From CAYPHY01 sp964410625 (GTDB taxonomy: Bacteria > Chloroflexota > Anaerolineae > Promineifilales > Promineifilaceae): a stretch of DNA of 64,000 nt. The DNA is taken from assembly GCA_964410625.1 (NCBI GenBank), contig CAYPHY010000008.1, forward strand, positions 1-64,000, read 5' to 3'. The notes below the pieces were generated by a model. The model was not told where the DNA came from and did not search any database. It saw only the letters and a program-made list of their open reading frames with translations. The position numbers were made by a program, and so were the translations under genes. This document shows, in pieces, positions 1 to 8,391 of the stretch; the first letter of the stretch is position 1, and each line of letters begins with the position of its first letter.

Positions 1-128
1 AATGAGACAATGAACAATGAGACAATGAACAATGAGACAATGAACAATGAGACAAGATGGAATTGATTACCACCATTGTTCATTGTTTCATTTGTCATTG
101 TTCATTGCTTCAGCTGTTATTGTTCATT
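1..128. repeat. Tandem-word hairpin repeat, AATGAGACAATGAAC vocabulary
   Basis: The left arm (1-54) is a near-perfect tandem of a 15-base word AATGAGACAATGAAC. After a centre of about 20 bases, the right arm (77-128) carries the complementary words (GTTCATTGTTTCATT and variants), so the RNA could fold back on itself. The same words recur at 44942-44995 and 51966-52015. The repeat lies just past the stop codon of the kinase gene on the minus strand, where it could end or stabilise the transcript. That role is inferred. Confidence 0.75.
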
Positions 129-129
129 G

Positions 130-1464
130 CTACTGCGTGTAGGCCAGGTAGACGAAGAGCCAGAGGGGGATGAGACCGAGGAGGGCGATGAGGGCGAGGA
201 TGCCGAGGCTGATAGCAACCCAGTCGCGTTCGGGTTGGGCGGAGGGTGGGGGGCCGACTTGGACGAGTTCGGGTTCGCCGTAAGTAGCAACCGGCGGCCG
301 ATAGACCGATGCAGCCTCTTGTCGTCGGCGAAGTGTGGTTTGTTGGGTTTGTTGAGTGGGTTGTGGATCGTGTAGGTCGCGTGGGTCGCGCTGGTAGATG
401 CGAGTTTCCGCTTCACTGATGGAAATTGGGGTGGGGGGGACGTTATCCCTATAGGAGGTGTCTCCATAAGGGGCGTCGCTATAAGCGTTGTCATCGTAGA
501 CGGCCGCGCCGCGTGGATGGTCGGGGCGGCCGTAGATTTGGGTGGTTTGTTCGAATAGCGGCCGGTCGAGTTCTGTGTCGGGTAGCGTTTCAGGGGCAGG
601 GATGGGGCCGGTAGACTCCAGGCTGCGCTGGCGGAAGGTAGTCAGGATGCGGGCAAACTGATCGGCCGTGCGATAACGGTTGGCCGGTTCTTTGGAAAGT
701 ACTTTCAGCACAATCTGTTCGAGAGGATAGGGGATAAGCGGGTTAAATTGCGTCGGCCGTGGTGGGGCCTCATACATATGTTTGATCGCCAGCGCGGTGT
801 GGGTGTCGGCCTGGAAGGGTAGCTGGCCGGTCAGCAGCTCGAAGAAGACTACGCCGATGGCATAGACATCGGAGGCAGGCGTAGCGGACTGCCCGGCGGC
901 TTGTTCGGGGGAGAAGTAGTGGGGAGTCCCCCAAATCTGGTTGTCGAGCGTGTGCTGGGTAGCCTCGCTCATCGCCTGGGCAATGCCGAAGTCGGCGACC
1001 TTCACGCGGTCGTCGGGGGTGACCAGGATATTTTGTGATTTGACGTCACAGTGGACGAGGTTGGCGCGGTGGGCGTAGCCGATACCTTCGGCGATTTGGA
1101 TGGTCAGGTCGAGGGCGCGGCCGAGGGGCATAGGGCGGCCGGCCGTTTCGTTTTGTTGGCGAATGATTTGCTTGAGGGTCTGGCCCTCGACGAACTCCAT
1201 GACGATGTAGTGGTGGTAGCCATCTTGTCCGATGTCGTGGACGGTGACGATGTTCGGGTGGGAGAGGTTGGCGGCGGCGTGGGCTTCGCGCTGGAAGCGG
1301 CGCAGGAAGTTTTCGTCATCGGTGAGGCTTTCATGGAGCATCTTAACGGCGACGAGACGGCCGAGAGAGAGGTCTTGGGCGCGATAGACAATAGACATAC
1401 CCCCGCTGCCAACGCGGTCGAGTAGCTTATAGCGGCGGTTGAGGATGATCGACTCTTCGGACAT
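130..1464 (-). CDS. Membrane-anchored Ser/Thr protein kinase (PknB/Hanks type)
   Basis: A Hanks-type kinase of about 444 residues. The glycine loop GSGGMS is near residues 19-24 and the ATP lysine is in VAVKML (about 41). The catalytic loop reads HCDVKSQN (about 138-145) rather than the usual HRD, and DFG is at about 158-160. A Pro/Gln/Thr-rich linker follows, and the chain ends in one hydrophobic segment of about 24 residues that should anchor it in the membrane, with only a few residues beyond. No extracellular PASTA sensor is present. The ATG at 1464 is preferred because it directly precedes the kinase fold; an upstream TTG at 1500 is possible. It lies six bases downstream of meaB on the same strand, so it may be the last gene of that operon. 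Substrates are unknown. Confidence 0.9.
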   Translation of the reverse strand: MSEESIILNRRYKLLDRVGSGGMSIVYRAQDLSLGRLVAVKMLHESLTDDENFLRRFQREAHAAANLSHPNIVTVHDIGQDGYHHYIVMEFVEGQTLKQIIRQQNETAGRPMPLGRALDLTIQIAEGIGYAHRANLVHCDVKSQNILVTPDDRVKVADFGIAQAMSEATQHTLDNQIWGTPHYFSPEQAAGQSATPASDVYAIGVVFFELLTGQLPFQADTHTALAIKHMYEAPPRPTQFNPLIPYPLEQIVLKVLSKEPANRYRTADQFARILTTFRQRSLESTGPIPAPETLPDTELDRPLFEQTTQIYGRPDHPRGAAVYDDNAYSDAPYGDTSYRDNVPPTPISISEAETRIYQRDPRDLHDPQPTQQTQQTTLRRRQEAASVYRPPVATYGEPELVQVGPPPSAQPERDWVAISLGILALIALLGLIPLWLFVYLAYTQ

Positions 1465-1505
1465 AGGAGGGATTGTAGAGGGAAAGGAGGAAGGGGGCAA
1501 GCCGA

Positions 1506-2498
1506 TTAATCTTTGAACATATCCTGAAACAGTTGCTGTGCAGCGGCCGTCGCCGGTATTTTCCCCTCCATTACCGCTTGCTCTAGTTGGGGGAGTTGCT
1601 CGCGGATTGCCGGTTGGTTATAGAATCGGGCGCGGAGTTGTTCTTCGATCAGGGTGTGGAGCCATTCACGAGCTTGTTCGCGGCGGCGGCGGTCGAATGC
1701 GCCGGAAGCGGCCGTCTTTTCGCGAAAGGACTCAATCACCTTCCAGATGTGTTCAACCCCTTCGCCCGTCAGCGCGGAAGCGGTATAGGCACGCACGCGC
1801 CAGCCTTCGGTGATGGGGGGTAGGTAATGCAGGGCGCGGTTGTAGTCGGCACGGGCGGCTTCAGCTTGTGCTTTATTTTCCCCATCCGCTTTGTTGATCA
1901 CCACCGCATCGGCCATCTCGACGATGCCCTTCTTAATCCCCTGTAGTTCGTCACCCGCGCCGGGGATGAGCAAGAGCAGGAAGAAGTCGACCATCGAACG
2001 GACGGCGACTTCACTTTGCCCTGTGCCGACGGTCTCAACAAGGATGGCGTCAAACCCGCCTGCTTCACAGACGAGCATCGTTTCCCGCGTCTTTCGCGCC
2101 ACGCCACCGAGCGCGCCACCGGTGGGCGACGGCCGGATGAAAGCATTCGCCTCTCGTGCCAGCTCCTCCATCCGTGTCTTGTCGCCAAGTATGCTGCCCC
2201 GCGTCAGGCTGCTCGTGGGATCAACGGCGAGGACGGCGACTTTGTGGCTTTGTTGGATGAGGTAGCGGCCGAGGGCTTCGATGAAGGTGCTTTTGCCCGC
2301 GCCCGGCACGCCGGTGATGCCGACGCGGATGGCGTTGCCAGTGTGGGGCAGCAATTGTTGCAGCAGTTCCTGGGCTTGTTGCAAATGTTGGGGGGCGTTG
2401 CTCTCAACAAGCGTGATCGCCCGCGCCAGCACCGTTCGCTCTCCGGCGAGGATGCCGGATACATAGTCGTTGGTGGTTAGCGGCCGTTTGCTTGCCAT
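1506..2498 (-). CDS. meaB: MeaB/ArgK-family GTPase, methylmalonyl-CoA mutase chaperone
   Basis: A G3E-family P-loop GTPase of 330 residues. Members of this family protect and reload the B12 cofactor of methylmalonyl-CoA mutase. Visible motifs are the P-loop GVPGAGKS (about 65-72), a DPTSSLTRGSILGDKTRM segment typical of MeaB, the switch region VETVGTGQSE, and the base-recognition motif NKAD. The length fits the family. Its likely client, MutAB, is encoded on the same strand about 9 kb upstream, with the restriction locus in between. The ATG at 2498 shares bases with the TGA of the DUF5615 gene, which implies translational coupling; a GTG one codon earlier is possible. CGGCCG hexamers are common in the gene. 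Confidence 0.95.
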   Translation of the reverse strand: MASKRPLTTNDYVSGILAGERTVLARAITLVESNAPQHLQQAQELLQQLLPHTGNAIRVGITGVPGAGKSTFIEALGRYLIQQSHKVAVLAVDPTSSLTRGSILGDKTRMEELAREANAFIRPSPTGGALGGVARKTRETMLVCEAGGFDAILVETVGTGQSEVAVRSMVDFFLLLLIPGAGDELQGIKKGIVEMADAVVINKADGENKAQAEAARADYNRALHYLPPITEGWRVRAYTASALTGEGVEHIWKVIESFREKTAASGAFDRRRREQAREWLHTLIEEQLRARFYNQPAIREQLPQLEQAVMEGKIPATAAAQQLFQDMFKD

Positions 2499-2836
2499 CA
2501 CTGCTGGCCCCGTGCCACTCGTATAAGGTCTCCTGTTAAGCTTTCATAGCTTGCTGTAGCAGTGTGTATACGATTTGCCAGACTATCGAAGTTAGGATCG
2601 AATGTACAAACGATGATGCCTGTATGTGTTGAAGATTTGTGTAAGCGAATAAAATGCTTTTGGTTTGTCGTCAAGACAGCGCGATCCAGATCACAAGCAG
2701 CCGATAATACAGATTCATCTGATAATCGCTGGTTTGCTTTCCCGTCTTCCTGAATCGTCAGAACATCATGCCCAAGCTGGCGTAGAGCAAGGACGACTGG
2801 CAAGGGAAAATTTTCATCAGCATAGAAACGAGCCAT
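2498..2836 (-). CDS. DUF5615 PIN-like toxin candidate
   Basis: A small protein of 112 residues that begins MARFYADENFP and continues with an alternation typical of DUF5615 (Mut7-C/PIN-like) proteins. Acidic residues sit at the expected places: D and E near 7-8, an LTTNQKHF segment near 55-62, and a short C-terminal helix. Relatives are treated as RNase-like toxins, and their usual partner is a DUF433 protein, which lies directly upstream here (gap 8 bases). The stop codon overlaps the start of meaB, an odd arrangement for a mobile toxin module. The DNA is less G+C-rich than its neighbours and has almost no CGGCCG. RNase activity is inferred from family only. Confidence 0.8.
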   Translation of the reverse strand: MARFYADENFPLPVVLALRQLGHDVLTIQEDGKANQRLSDESVLSAACDLDRAVLTTNQKHFIRLHKSSTHTGIIVCTFDPNFDSLANRIHTATASYESLTGDLIRVARGQQ

Positions 2837-2844
2837 TCCACTTA

Positions 2845-3174
2845 TCAGGCAGATTCGTGATCAATAATTTGTTGGTTAATTTCATCTTGATGAGCGCGAT
2901 AATACGCCCAGGCATTGCCTAAATCTTCGGCCGTCAATGTAGGAAAGCTGCGCAAAATATCAGCTTCGCTAGTGCCTAACTGTCTGGCTTGTACGAGCAA
3001 CCAAACAGGTATTCGTGTGCGAACGATACACGGTTCCCCACCTGAAACGCCTGGTGTACTTTCGATACCCGGAAAAGCGTTGCCCAGATCGCGTGCAATC
3101 CACTGCAAGACTTGCGCTTTCTCAGCGGGTGTCATTTCCGGTAACAAGTTCCGAACCATTTCCAGTGTTGTCAT
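2845..3174 (-). CDS. DUF433 antitoxin candidate
   Basis: A protein of 109 residues with a DUF433 domain at about 40-95. It contains the typical stretch GGEPCIVRTRIPVWLLV followed by a helix-turn-helix-like region with the sequence LTAEDLGNAWAYYRAHQDE. DUF433 proteins are winged-helix-like antitoxins of DUF5615 toxins, and this gene sits just upstream of one on the same strand. The ATG at 3174 is chosen; a GTG 15 bases upstream is also open. If the pair acts as usual, this protein would bind both the toxin and its own promoter. Only one CGGCCG occurs in the pair, suggesting later arrival than the flanking genes. Confidence 0.8.
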   Translation of the reverse strand: MTTLEMVRNLLPEMTPAEKAQVLQWIARDLGNAFPGIESTPGVSGGEPCIVRTRIPVWLLVQARQLGTSEADILRSFPTLTAEDLGNAWAYYRAHQDEINQQIIDHESA

Positions 3175-3224
3175 CTTAATTAGCACCACCTACTAAGATC
3201 ATTATATCATTACCGGAAAGAATG

Positions 3225-3677
3225 TTACAGTTGACGTTGCCAATCCGTGCGCGTGCTGACGATGCCGTACTCCCAACACATAATACGCTGGACGGTGACG
3301 CGGTAGAGGTTGTTGCTGTCGCGGATGGTGGCTTTGGTTCCTGTATGTGGATCTACATACTTTTCGCCATAGGCGATGTTGATGGTTGACCATTCTTCGC
3401 GGTCGGTGACGATTTCGGCCGTTCCCTCCAAAATAATCGTATCATCCCCGTCTCCGGCATGGACGACAACGGCCGCTTGGTGGGCCAGATTGCGCCCTTT
3501 CTGGCTCTTACCCTCAGCGGCGAAGTAAATGTGTTCCCCATCCCACAGATACCAGACGGGGACAGCGTGGGGGCGGCCGTTCGGCCGTGTGGTGGCCAGC
3601 CAAATGGAGCGAAAGCCGCGCAACCAGATATCAATTTTGCTGAAAGGGATAAAACCCCTGGTCTGTTGGAAAGTCAT
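3225..3677 (-). CDS. PPOX-family flavin/F420-dependent oxidoreductase
   Basis: A protein of 150 residues with a split-barrel pyridoxamine-5'-phosphate-oxidase-like fold. It shows the family's opening (WLATTRPNGRPHAVPVWYLW at about 27-46), then SQKGRNLAHQAAVVVHAGD and a C-terminal RVTVQRIMCWEYG. Such proteins bind FMN or F420 and reduce small substrates, and the residues seen do not decide which. The start codon overlaps the stop of the upstream nucleotidyltransferase gene (TAATG), so the two are probably co-translated. The actual substrate is unknown. Confidence 0.8.
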   Translation of the reverse strand: MTFQQTRGFIPFSKIDIWLRGFRSIWLATTRPNGRPHAVPVWYLWDGEHIYFAAEGKSQKGRNLAHQAAVVVHAGDGDDTIILEGTAEIVTDREEWSTINIAYGEKYVDPHTGTKATIRDSNNLYRVTVQRIMCWEYGIVSTRTDWQRQL

Positions 3678-4468
3678 TAAAAGGAATCCTCCAGTATGTG
3701 AATGATGTCGGCGATGGTCTGTTTGACCAGCGGGGCATCCGTAGGACGTAGAATGTCGCGTAACAGGTCGGCCGTGGCGATATAAAGGCCCAGCCCGGCG
3801 GTGACTTGTTCGCGCAAAGTGGGTGGTCTGTCCCCGATGTTGGCGACTGAAAACACGAGCCGGTGTAGTTGCGCCCAGGGTGTATCGCGGCCGACCGCCT
3901 CCTCAACGGCGTTAAAAAAGTCATTGTCGCCGGTTAGAAAGACGCCGCGCTGCACCTGCATCACGCGGGAGAGACCCCAGGAGAGGCCAAAGCGGGCATT
4001 GAGCATACGGCCGATATGGTCGCGGCGCAATCCTTCCAGCCCTTTGTGGGCTTCTTCAATCCAACCCACCATCTGCTCGCTGGCCCAGGCGTTGGCCTTC
4101 GCTTGCATCGCTTCGTCCCAAACAAAGTCGTTGGCCCGTTGTTGGAGTCTGGCAAAGCTTCCTGTGCGGTCAAGCAACGGCTGTGCCTGGCGCAAGCCGG
4201 GGATATGGGTGAGGGCTTTTTCCGGGTATGTAAACCACGCTTCTACATCCTGCATTGGTACATCGCTGACGACGACGAGGCGGCCGTCAATCAGGTGGCT
4301 GCCGCTATCGGGAGGAGGTTCGGCATCTTGGGCGAGGAAGCGCAGTAGGTCAATATCGCTCAATGGCCCGGCCTGCCCCCGCGCATGGCTGCCCACCAGC
4401 GCGATGGCCTGGACAGTAGGGGCGTCAAAGCGGCGGGCTAGTTGGGTGAAATCGGGCTGTTCGGTCAT
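3677..4468 (-). CDS. Nucleotidyltransferase-domain protein
   Basis: A protein of about 263 residues. Near the N-terminus it carries the polymerase-beta-type signature GSHARGQAGPLSDIDLL (about 28-44), whose serine and aspartates bind nucleotide and metal. A second carboxylate may be the aspartate in DGRLVVVSDV. The remaining part is helical and resembles the substrate-binding half of stand-alone nucleotidyltransferases (aminoglycoside or MNT type). The ATG at 4468 is chosen because the domain starts soon after it. It is translationally coupled to the downstream PPOX gene. The substrate cannot be read from sequence; antibiotic resistance should not be assumed. Confidence 0.75.
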   Translation of the reverse strand: MTEQPDFTQLARRFDAPTVQAIALVGSHARGQAGPLSDIDLLRFLAQDAEPPPDSGSHLIDGRLVVVSDVPMQDVEAWFTYPEKALTHIPGLRQAQPLLDRTGSFARLQQRANDFVWDEAMQAKANAWASEQMVGWIEEAHKGLEGLRRDHIGRMLNARFGLSWGLSRVMQVQRGVFLTGDNDFFNAVEEAVGRDTPWAQLHRLVFSVANIGDRPPTLREQVTAGLGLYIATADLLRDILRPTDAPLVKQTIADIIHILEDSF

Positions 4469-4771
4469 TGGCGCTCTCGTTTGGATTCTATCTGACAATT
4501 CGATCAGGGGGTACTTCTTAACGCAGAGGCTCAGAGGGGCAGAGACGCAGAGATAATGGTCTCAGTCACGATGTCCTCCAATTGAATTTAAGTGCCGCAT
4601 TATAGCAGATGTCGTCCTCAAGCTCTAACTAGCTGGCTGGTTTTAACCCAGTAACCTGGGACAACCACCAGTAGGCGTATGCACAGGTTGTATGGTTGGG
4701 TAAAAAGGCGTAGAATTGGGAAAGGCTTGGCAATCAAGTTGTGCCAACGGGCGAGCAACCGTACCGATATA
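4469..4771. other. Intergenic region before hsdR with half of a CGCAGAG word repeat
   Basis: Divergent spacer between the nucleotidyltransferase gene and hsdR. At about 4518-4552 it holds one arm of the dispersed CGCAGAG-type word repeat seen complete at 15291, 26735, 35702 and 39552; the complementary arm is missing. A short hairpin CCCAGTAACCTGGG lies at about 4648-4661. No convincing promoter was found by eye. An in-frame ATG at 4679 would extend hsdR by 31 residues through here, but that stretch does not resemble the family. Confidence 0.5.
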
Positions 4772-7150
4772 ATGATGTCTTCAATTCCTTTGCTAAATGA
4801 AGAAGAAACGAGGTTTGAGCTGATCGATCCTGTCTTGCGACAGAAGGGGTGGAGCATCAGCCGCGGTACGATGCGTCTGGAACAGACGCCGGGCTACATC
4901 TTCAAGTATCAAGGGGAGTGGGACCACGGGCCGGGACGCGCCGATTACCTGCTTTGTGTGCGGCCGTCGCCCGATGATGCGCCCCTGCCCGTGGCCGTGA
5001 TTGAGGCAAAGAAAGCGAGCTTGCCGCCTGACATGGGATTGGAGCAGGGGAAGCGGTATGCCGAACGGTTTAACGTCCCTTTTGTTTTTTCGTCGAATGG
5101 CCACCAGTATGTGCGCTATGACCGCGTGGGCAAAGTCACCGGTCGGGCGCGGCCGATGAGCAGCTTCCCCGCGCATGATACGCTGTTGGCGCAATATGAG
5201 GCGGTACAGGGCTTTAAGCTGGATGATCCGGCGGCCAAAGCGTTGTTGACCCATTATGACTTGGGCGGCTACCAGCCGCGCTATTATCAGGATGCGGCCA
5301 TTCGCGCCGTGTTGGTGGCGTTGGCGCAGGGGAAGAAGCGGGCGTTGCTCTCCCTGGCGACGGGGGCGGGCAAGACCTTTCTGGCGGTGCAGTTGATCAA
5401 ACGGCTGGCCGACGCCGGGCAGGTGCGGAAGGTGTTGTTTGTTTGTGACCGCACGGAGTTGCGCGATCAGGCGCATGGGGCGTTTCACAATCTCTTTGGC
5501 GACGACGCCCAGGCGGTATCGGGCAGGCAGGCGGCGAAGAACGCGCGAATTTTGTTTGCCACCTACCAGACGTTGGATGCGGGGAAGCAGGATGAGGACG
5601 CCAACTTCCTCATCCGCAATTATGAGCCAAATTATTTCAGCCACATCATCATTGACGAGTGCCATCGTTCGGCGTGGGGCAAGTGGTCGGAGGTGTTGGA
5701 GCGCAACAGCGAAGCGGTGCAGATAGGGCTGACGGCGACGCCGCGCACGCTGAAGGTGACGGAAGACAGCGCGGAGGCAAGGGCGGATTTGGCGCTGACG
5801 GCCGACAACATCCAATACTTTGGCGAACCCGTCTATGAGTATACGCTGACCCAGGCCAACGAGGATGGGTATCTGGCGGTGGCGGAAGTGGCCCGCTTTG
5901 AGATTGATGTGGATCAGCGCGGGCTGACGGCCGAAGAACTGCAACGGCTGGAGCTGATTGACGCCAAAAGCGGGGCGGCGCTGACCGCCGAGGAGCTGGA
6001 ATTTAAGGCGGATGTGACCAGGAAGGCGTTTGAACACCAGTTGCAATTGCCGGAACGGACGCACGTGATGGCGCAACATCTGTTTGAGCGGCTGCTGCTG
6101 GTTGGTCAGGGCAACCCACACCAAAAGACGATTGTTTTTTGCGTCGAGGATCATCATTGTGATTCGGTGGCGACGTCGTTGAACAACATTTATGCGGCGT
6201 GGTGCCGGGAGAACGGCCAATGGCCGGTGGATTACTTCGCCTTCAAATGTACGGCCGCCAGCGCCGGGCATCAATACTTGCCCGACCTGCGCGGCAATGG
6301 CAATTCTCACTTCATCGCCACCACCGTGCGGCTGTTGGATGCGGGGGTGGACGTACCGGCGGTACAGAACATCGTCTTTATGGTCTATCTCAATTCTCCG
6401 ATTGCCTTTTACCAGATGGTGGGGCGGGGGACGCGCTTGCATGAGGCCAAGCTCTTTTTCCGTGTGTTCGACTATACCAATGCCACCCGGCTGTTTGGGG
6501 AGACGTTTGAGACGCCGGGCGACGGGCCGGGGGAGGGGCCGGAGACGCCGGGCGGAGTGGAGATTCGCGAACCGGCGGAGCGACGGCGGATTGTGCGCGT
6601 CGAGGGGTTGGGGTTGGTGACGATTGATGATGGTGTGGGCGGGATTGTCGGCCAGCGCGACGGCCGCGACCATGTGATTCCCACCGCCGAATATGAGACA
6701 GCGATTGCCGAACGGCTGCGGGCGGAAGCGCCGACGCTGGAGGCATTTCGTTCGTTGTGGGTGGCCCCGCCCCAGCGCGGCCAATTGTTGCACGCGCTGA
6801 TCGAAGGGGGATATTCGCCCCATGTCTTGCAAGAGCTGAAGAAGATGTATGCCTATGATTTGTATGATGTACTGGCGCAGGCGGGCTACCGCCAACGGCC
6901 GCTGACCCGTGCCGAACGAGCGCAGGCGTTTGCCACGGCCGCCGAAAGCTGGCTGGCGGGAATGCCCGACGACGCGGCGGCGACCATCCGCGCCGTCCTG
7001 GAGCTGTTTGCCGCCAGCGGGACGCGGGCGCTGGAGAATATAGAGCTATGGAATATGCCGGAGATTGTTCGTGCCGGAGGACTTGCCGCCCTGGAACGCT
7101 ATGACACGGCCGCCTTCACCCAGGCCAAAGCGAGGATTTTTGCGGTATGA
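4772..7150 (+). CDS. hsdR: Type I restriction enzyme R subunit (HsdR)
   Basis: The motor and nuclease subunit of a type I restriction system, about 792 residues. It has an N-terminal PD-(D/E)xK nuclease (GRADYLL near 50, VIEAKK near 72), then the SF2 helicase core with Walker A ATGAGKT (about 196), the DECH box (about 297), the LTATPR motif III region, and a VGRGTRLH motif VI (about 560). The C-terminal part matches the EcoEI-type R C-terminus. It would translocate DNA and cut when HsdMS meets unmodified sites. Two ATG codons at 4772/4775 fit the domain start. Its TGA overlaps the hsdS ATG by four bases (ATGA), so R and S are co-translated. CGGCCG is frequent in the second half. Confidence 0.95.
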   Translation: MMSSIPLLNEEETRFELIDPVLRQKGWSISRGTMRLEQTPGYIFKYQGEWDHGPGRADYLLCVRPSPDDAPLPVAVIEAKKASLPPDMGLEQGKRYAERFNVPFVFSSNGHQYVRYDRVGKVTGRARPMSSFPAHDTLLAQYEAVQGFKLDDPAAKALLTHYDLGGYQPRYYQDAAIRAVLVALAQGKKRALLSLATGAGKTFLAVQLIKRLADAGQVRKVLFVCDRTELRDQAHGAFHNLFGDDAQAVSGRQAAKNARILFATYQTLDAGKQDEDANFLIRNYEPNYFSHIIIDECHRSAWGKWSEVLERNSEAVQIGLTATPRTLKVTEDSAEARADLALTADNIQYFGEPVYEYTLTQANEDGYLAVAEVARFEIDVDQRGLTAEELQRLELIDAKSGAALTAEELEFKADVTRKAFEHQLQLPERTHVMAQHLFERLLLVGQGNPHQKTIVFCVEDHHCDSVATSLNNIYAAWCRENGQWPVDYFAFKCTAASAGHQYLPDLRGNGNSHFIATTVRLLDAGVDVPAVQNIVFMVYLNSPIAFYQMVGRGTRLHEAKLFFRVFDYTNATRLFGETFETPGDGPGEGPETPGGVEIREPAERRRIVRVEGLGLVTIDDGVGGIVGQRDGRDHVIPTAEYETAIAERLRAEAPTLEAFRSLWVAPPQRGQLLHALIEGGYSPHVLQELKKMYAYDLYDVLAQAGYRQRPLTRAERAQAFATAAESWLAGMPDDAAATIRAVLELFAASGTRALENIELWNMPEIVRAGGLAALERYDTAAFTQAKARIFAV

Positions 7151-8367
7151 CGAAACAAGACAACCTACCTGCTGGATGGCGAATGGTTCTTCTGCGAGAC
7201 GTAATTGAAAACGCGCAAAGTGGTTTTGCCTCTGGGGAGCGAGATCCAAACGGTGTCGTTCAGTTACGAATGAACAATGTTGACACTCGTGGAAATATTA
7301 CTTGGGATGATTATATTCGCGTGCCAACTACGCAAGAACAACTATCAAAATACTGTTTATCTGATGGAGACGTTGTGTTTAACAACACAAACAGCGTTGA
7401 GTTAGTTGGCAAAAGTGCTTTATTCAAGCCACTTGATGAGCCTGTTGTTTATAGTAATCATTTTACAAGGTTGCGAGTACGACGTGATCTACTCGATCCG
7501 GGGTTCTTAACATCGTGGCTGATGAGGCAATGGCAAGCAAAACTCTTTGAGAAGATTTGTAATAGATGGATTGGTCAGAGTGCTGTTAAACCCCAAACGT
7601 TACTTGACCTTGAAATGCCATTACCGCCGATTGAGGAGCAGCGGCGGATTGTGGGGGTGTTGGAGGAGAAGCTGGCGGCCGTTGAACAGGCACGGCAAGC
7701 GGCCGAGGCACAGTTGGAGGCGGCGCGGGGGTTGTCGGCCGCTTATCTGCGGCAGGTGTTTGACGGCCGGGAGGCGCAAGCGTGGCCAAAACTACCCTTA
7801 CAGGATATTGCGATCTTGGAACGAGGTAAATTCACACCAAGACCTCGAAATGATCCGAAATACTTTGGTGGTTCAATTCCTTGGATTCAGACAGGTCGAG
7901 TTGAATCATCTGGCAAATATATTACTGAGTTCGATACTACACTAAATGAAATGGGGTTAGGTGTGAGTCGCATGTTCCCTAAAGGCACTCTTGTTATCAC
8001 AATCGCTGCTACTATTGGTGCTGTTGGTATATTAGACTTTGATAGTTGTATGCCTGATAGTCTTGTAGGCATCACACCGATTGTAGAAAGGAGCGAAGTA
8101 GAATATTTGTATTACGCTCTGCTCTTCGTTCGGGAACATTTGAAATCTATTGCACCACAGGCGGCTCAGGCAAATTTGAATCTAGGAATCCTTCGCCGTC
8201 TTGAGATACCCGTCCCTAATATTAATGAGCAGAGACGAATTGCTACTGAATTAGAGGAAAAGAATTCAAGAATCTCTACCTTATTGAAGGCGTTGGAAGA
8301 ACAAATTAAGGAAATCAGGTGTTTGCCCAGCTCATATTTACAGCAGGCATTTAACGGGGAACTATAG
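7147..8367 (+). CDS. hsdS: Type I restriction specificity subunit (HsdS)
   Basis: A protein of 406 residues with the two-fold HsdS plan: target-recognition domain 1 (about 1-155), a conserved coiled spacer (about 158-215, starting LPPIEEQRRIVGVLEEKLAAVEQ), target-recognition domain 2 (about 220-355), and a second conserved helix (INEQRRIATELEEK to the end). It sets which DNA sequence the HsdM and HsdR subunits act on. The two recognition domains are A+T-richer than the spacer and contain no CGGCCG, while the spacer (7674-7770) has four. This is a clear sign that both recognition domains were exchanged. It is coupled to hsdR by an ATGA overlap, and a REP array follows 25 bases downstream. Confidence 0.95.
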   Translation: MTKQDNLPAGWRMVLLRDVIENAQSGFASGERDPNGVVQLRMNNVDTRGNITWDDYIRVPTTQEQLSKYCLSDGDVVFNNTNSVELVGKSALFKPLDEPVVYSNHFTRLRVRRDLLDPGFLTSWLMRQWQAKLFEKICNRWIGQSAVKPQTLLDLEMPLPPIEEQRRIVGVLEEKLAAVEQARQAAEAQLEAARGLSAAYLRQVFDGREAQAWPKLPLQDIAILERGKFTPRPRNDPKYFGGSIPWIQTGRVESSGKYITEFDTTLNEMGLGVSRMFPKGTLVITIAATIGAVGILDFDSCMPDSLVGITPIVERSEVEYLYYALLFVREHLKSIAPQAAQANLNLGILRRLEIPVPNINEQRRIATELEEKNSRISTLLKALEEQIKEIRCLPSSYLQQAFNGEL

Positions 8368-8391
8368 GGCGATTGTTTCCGACTCTTTCCG

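Noticed and set aside
76..375. Short open frames around the start of the window
   Set aside because: They run through repeat DNA and lie opposite the C-terminal part of the kinase; no family likeness.
3677..4468. Nucleotidyltransferase read as an antibiotic-resistance gene
   Set aside because: Only the general nucleotide-binding signature is visible; no adjacent resistance context or substrate-specific motif.
4793..6895. 700-residue open frame on the minus strand, opposite hsdR
   Set aside because: It is the antisense shadow of hsdR; Arg/His/Gln-rich without any domain, while the plus-strand frame has all helicase motifs.
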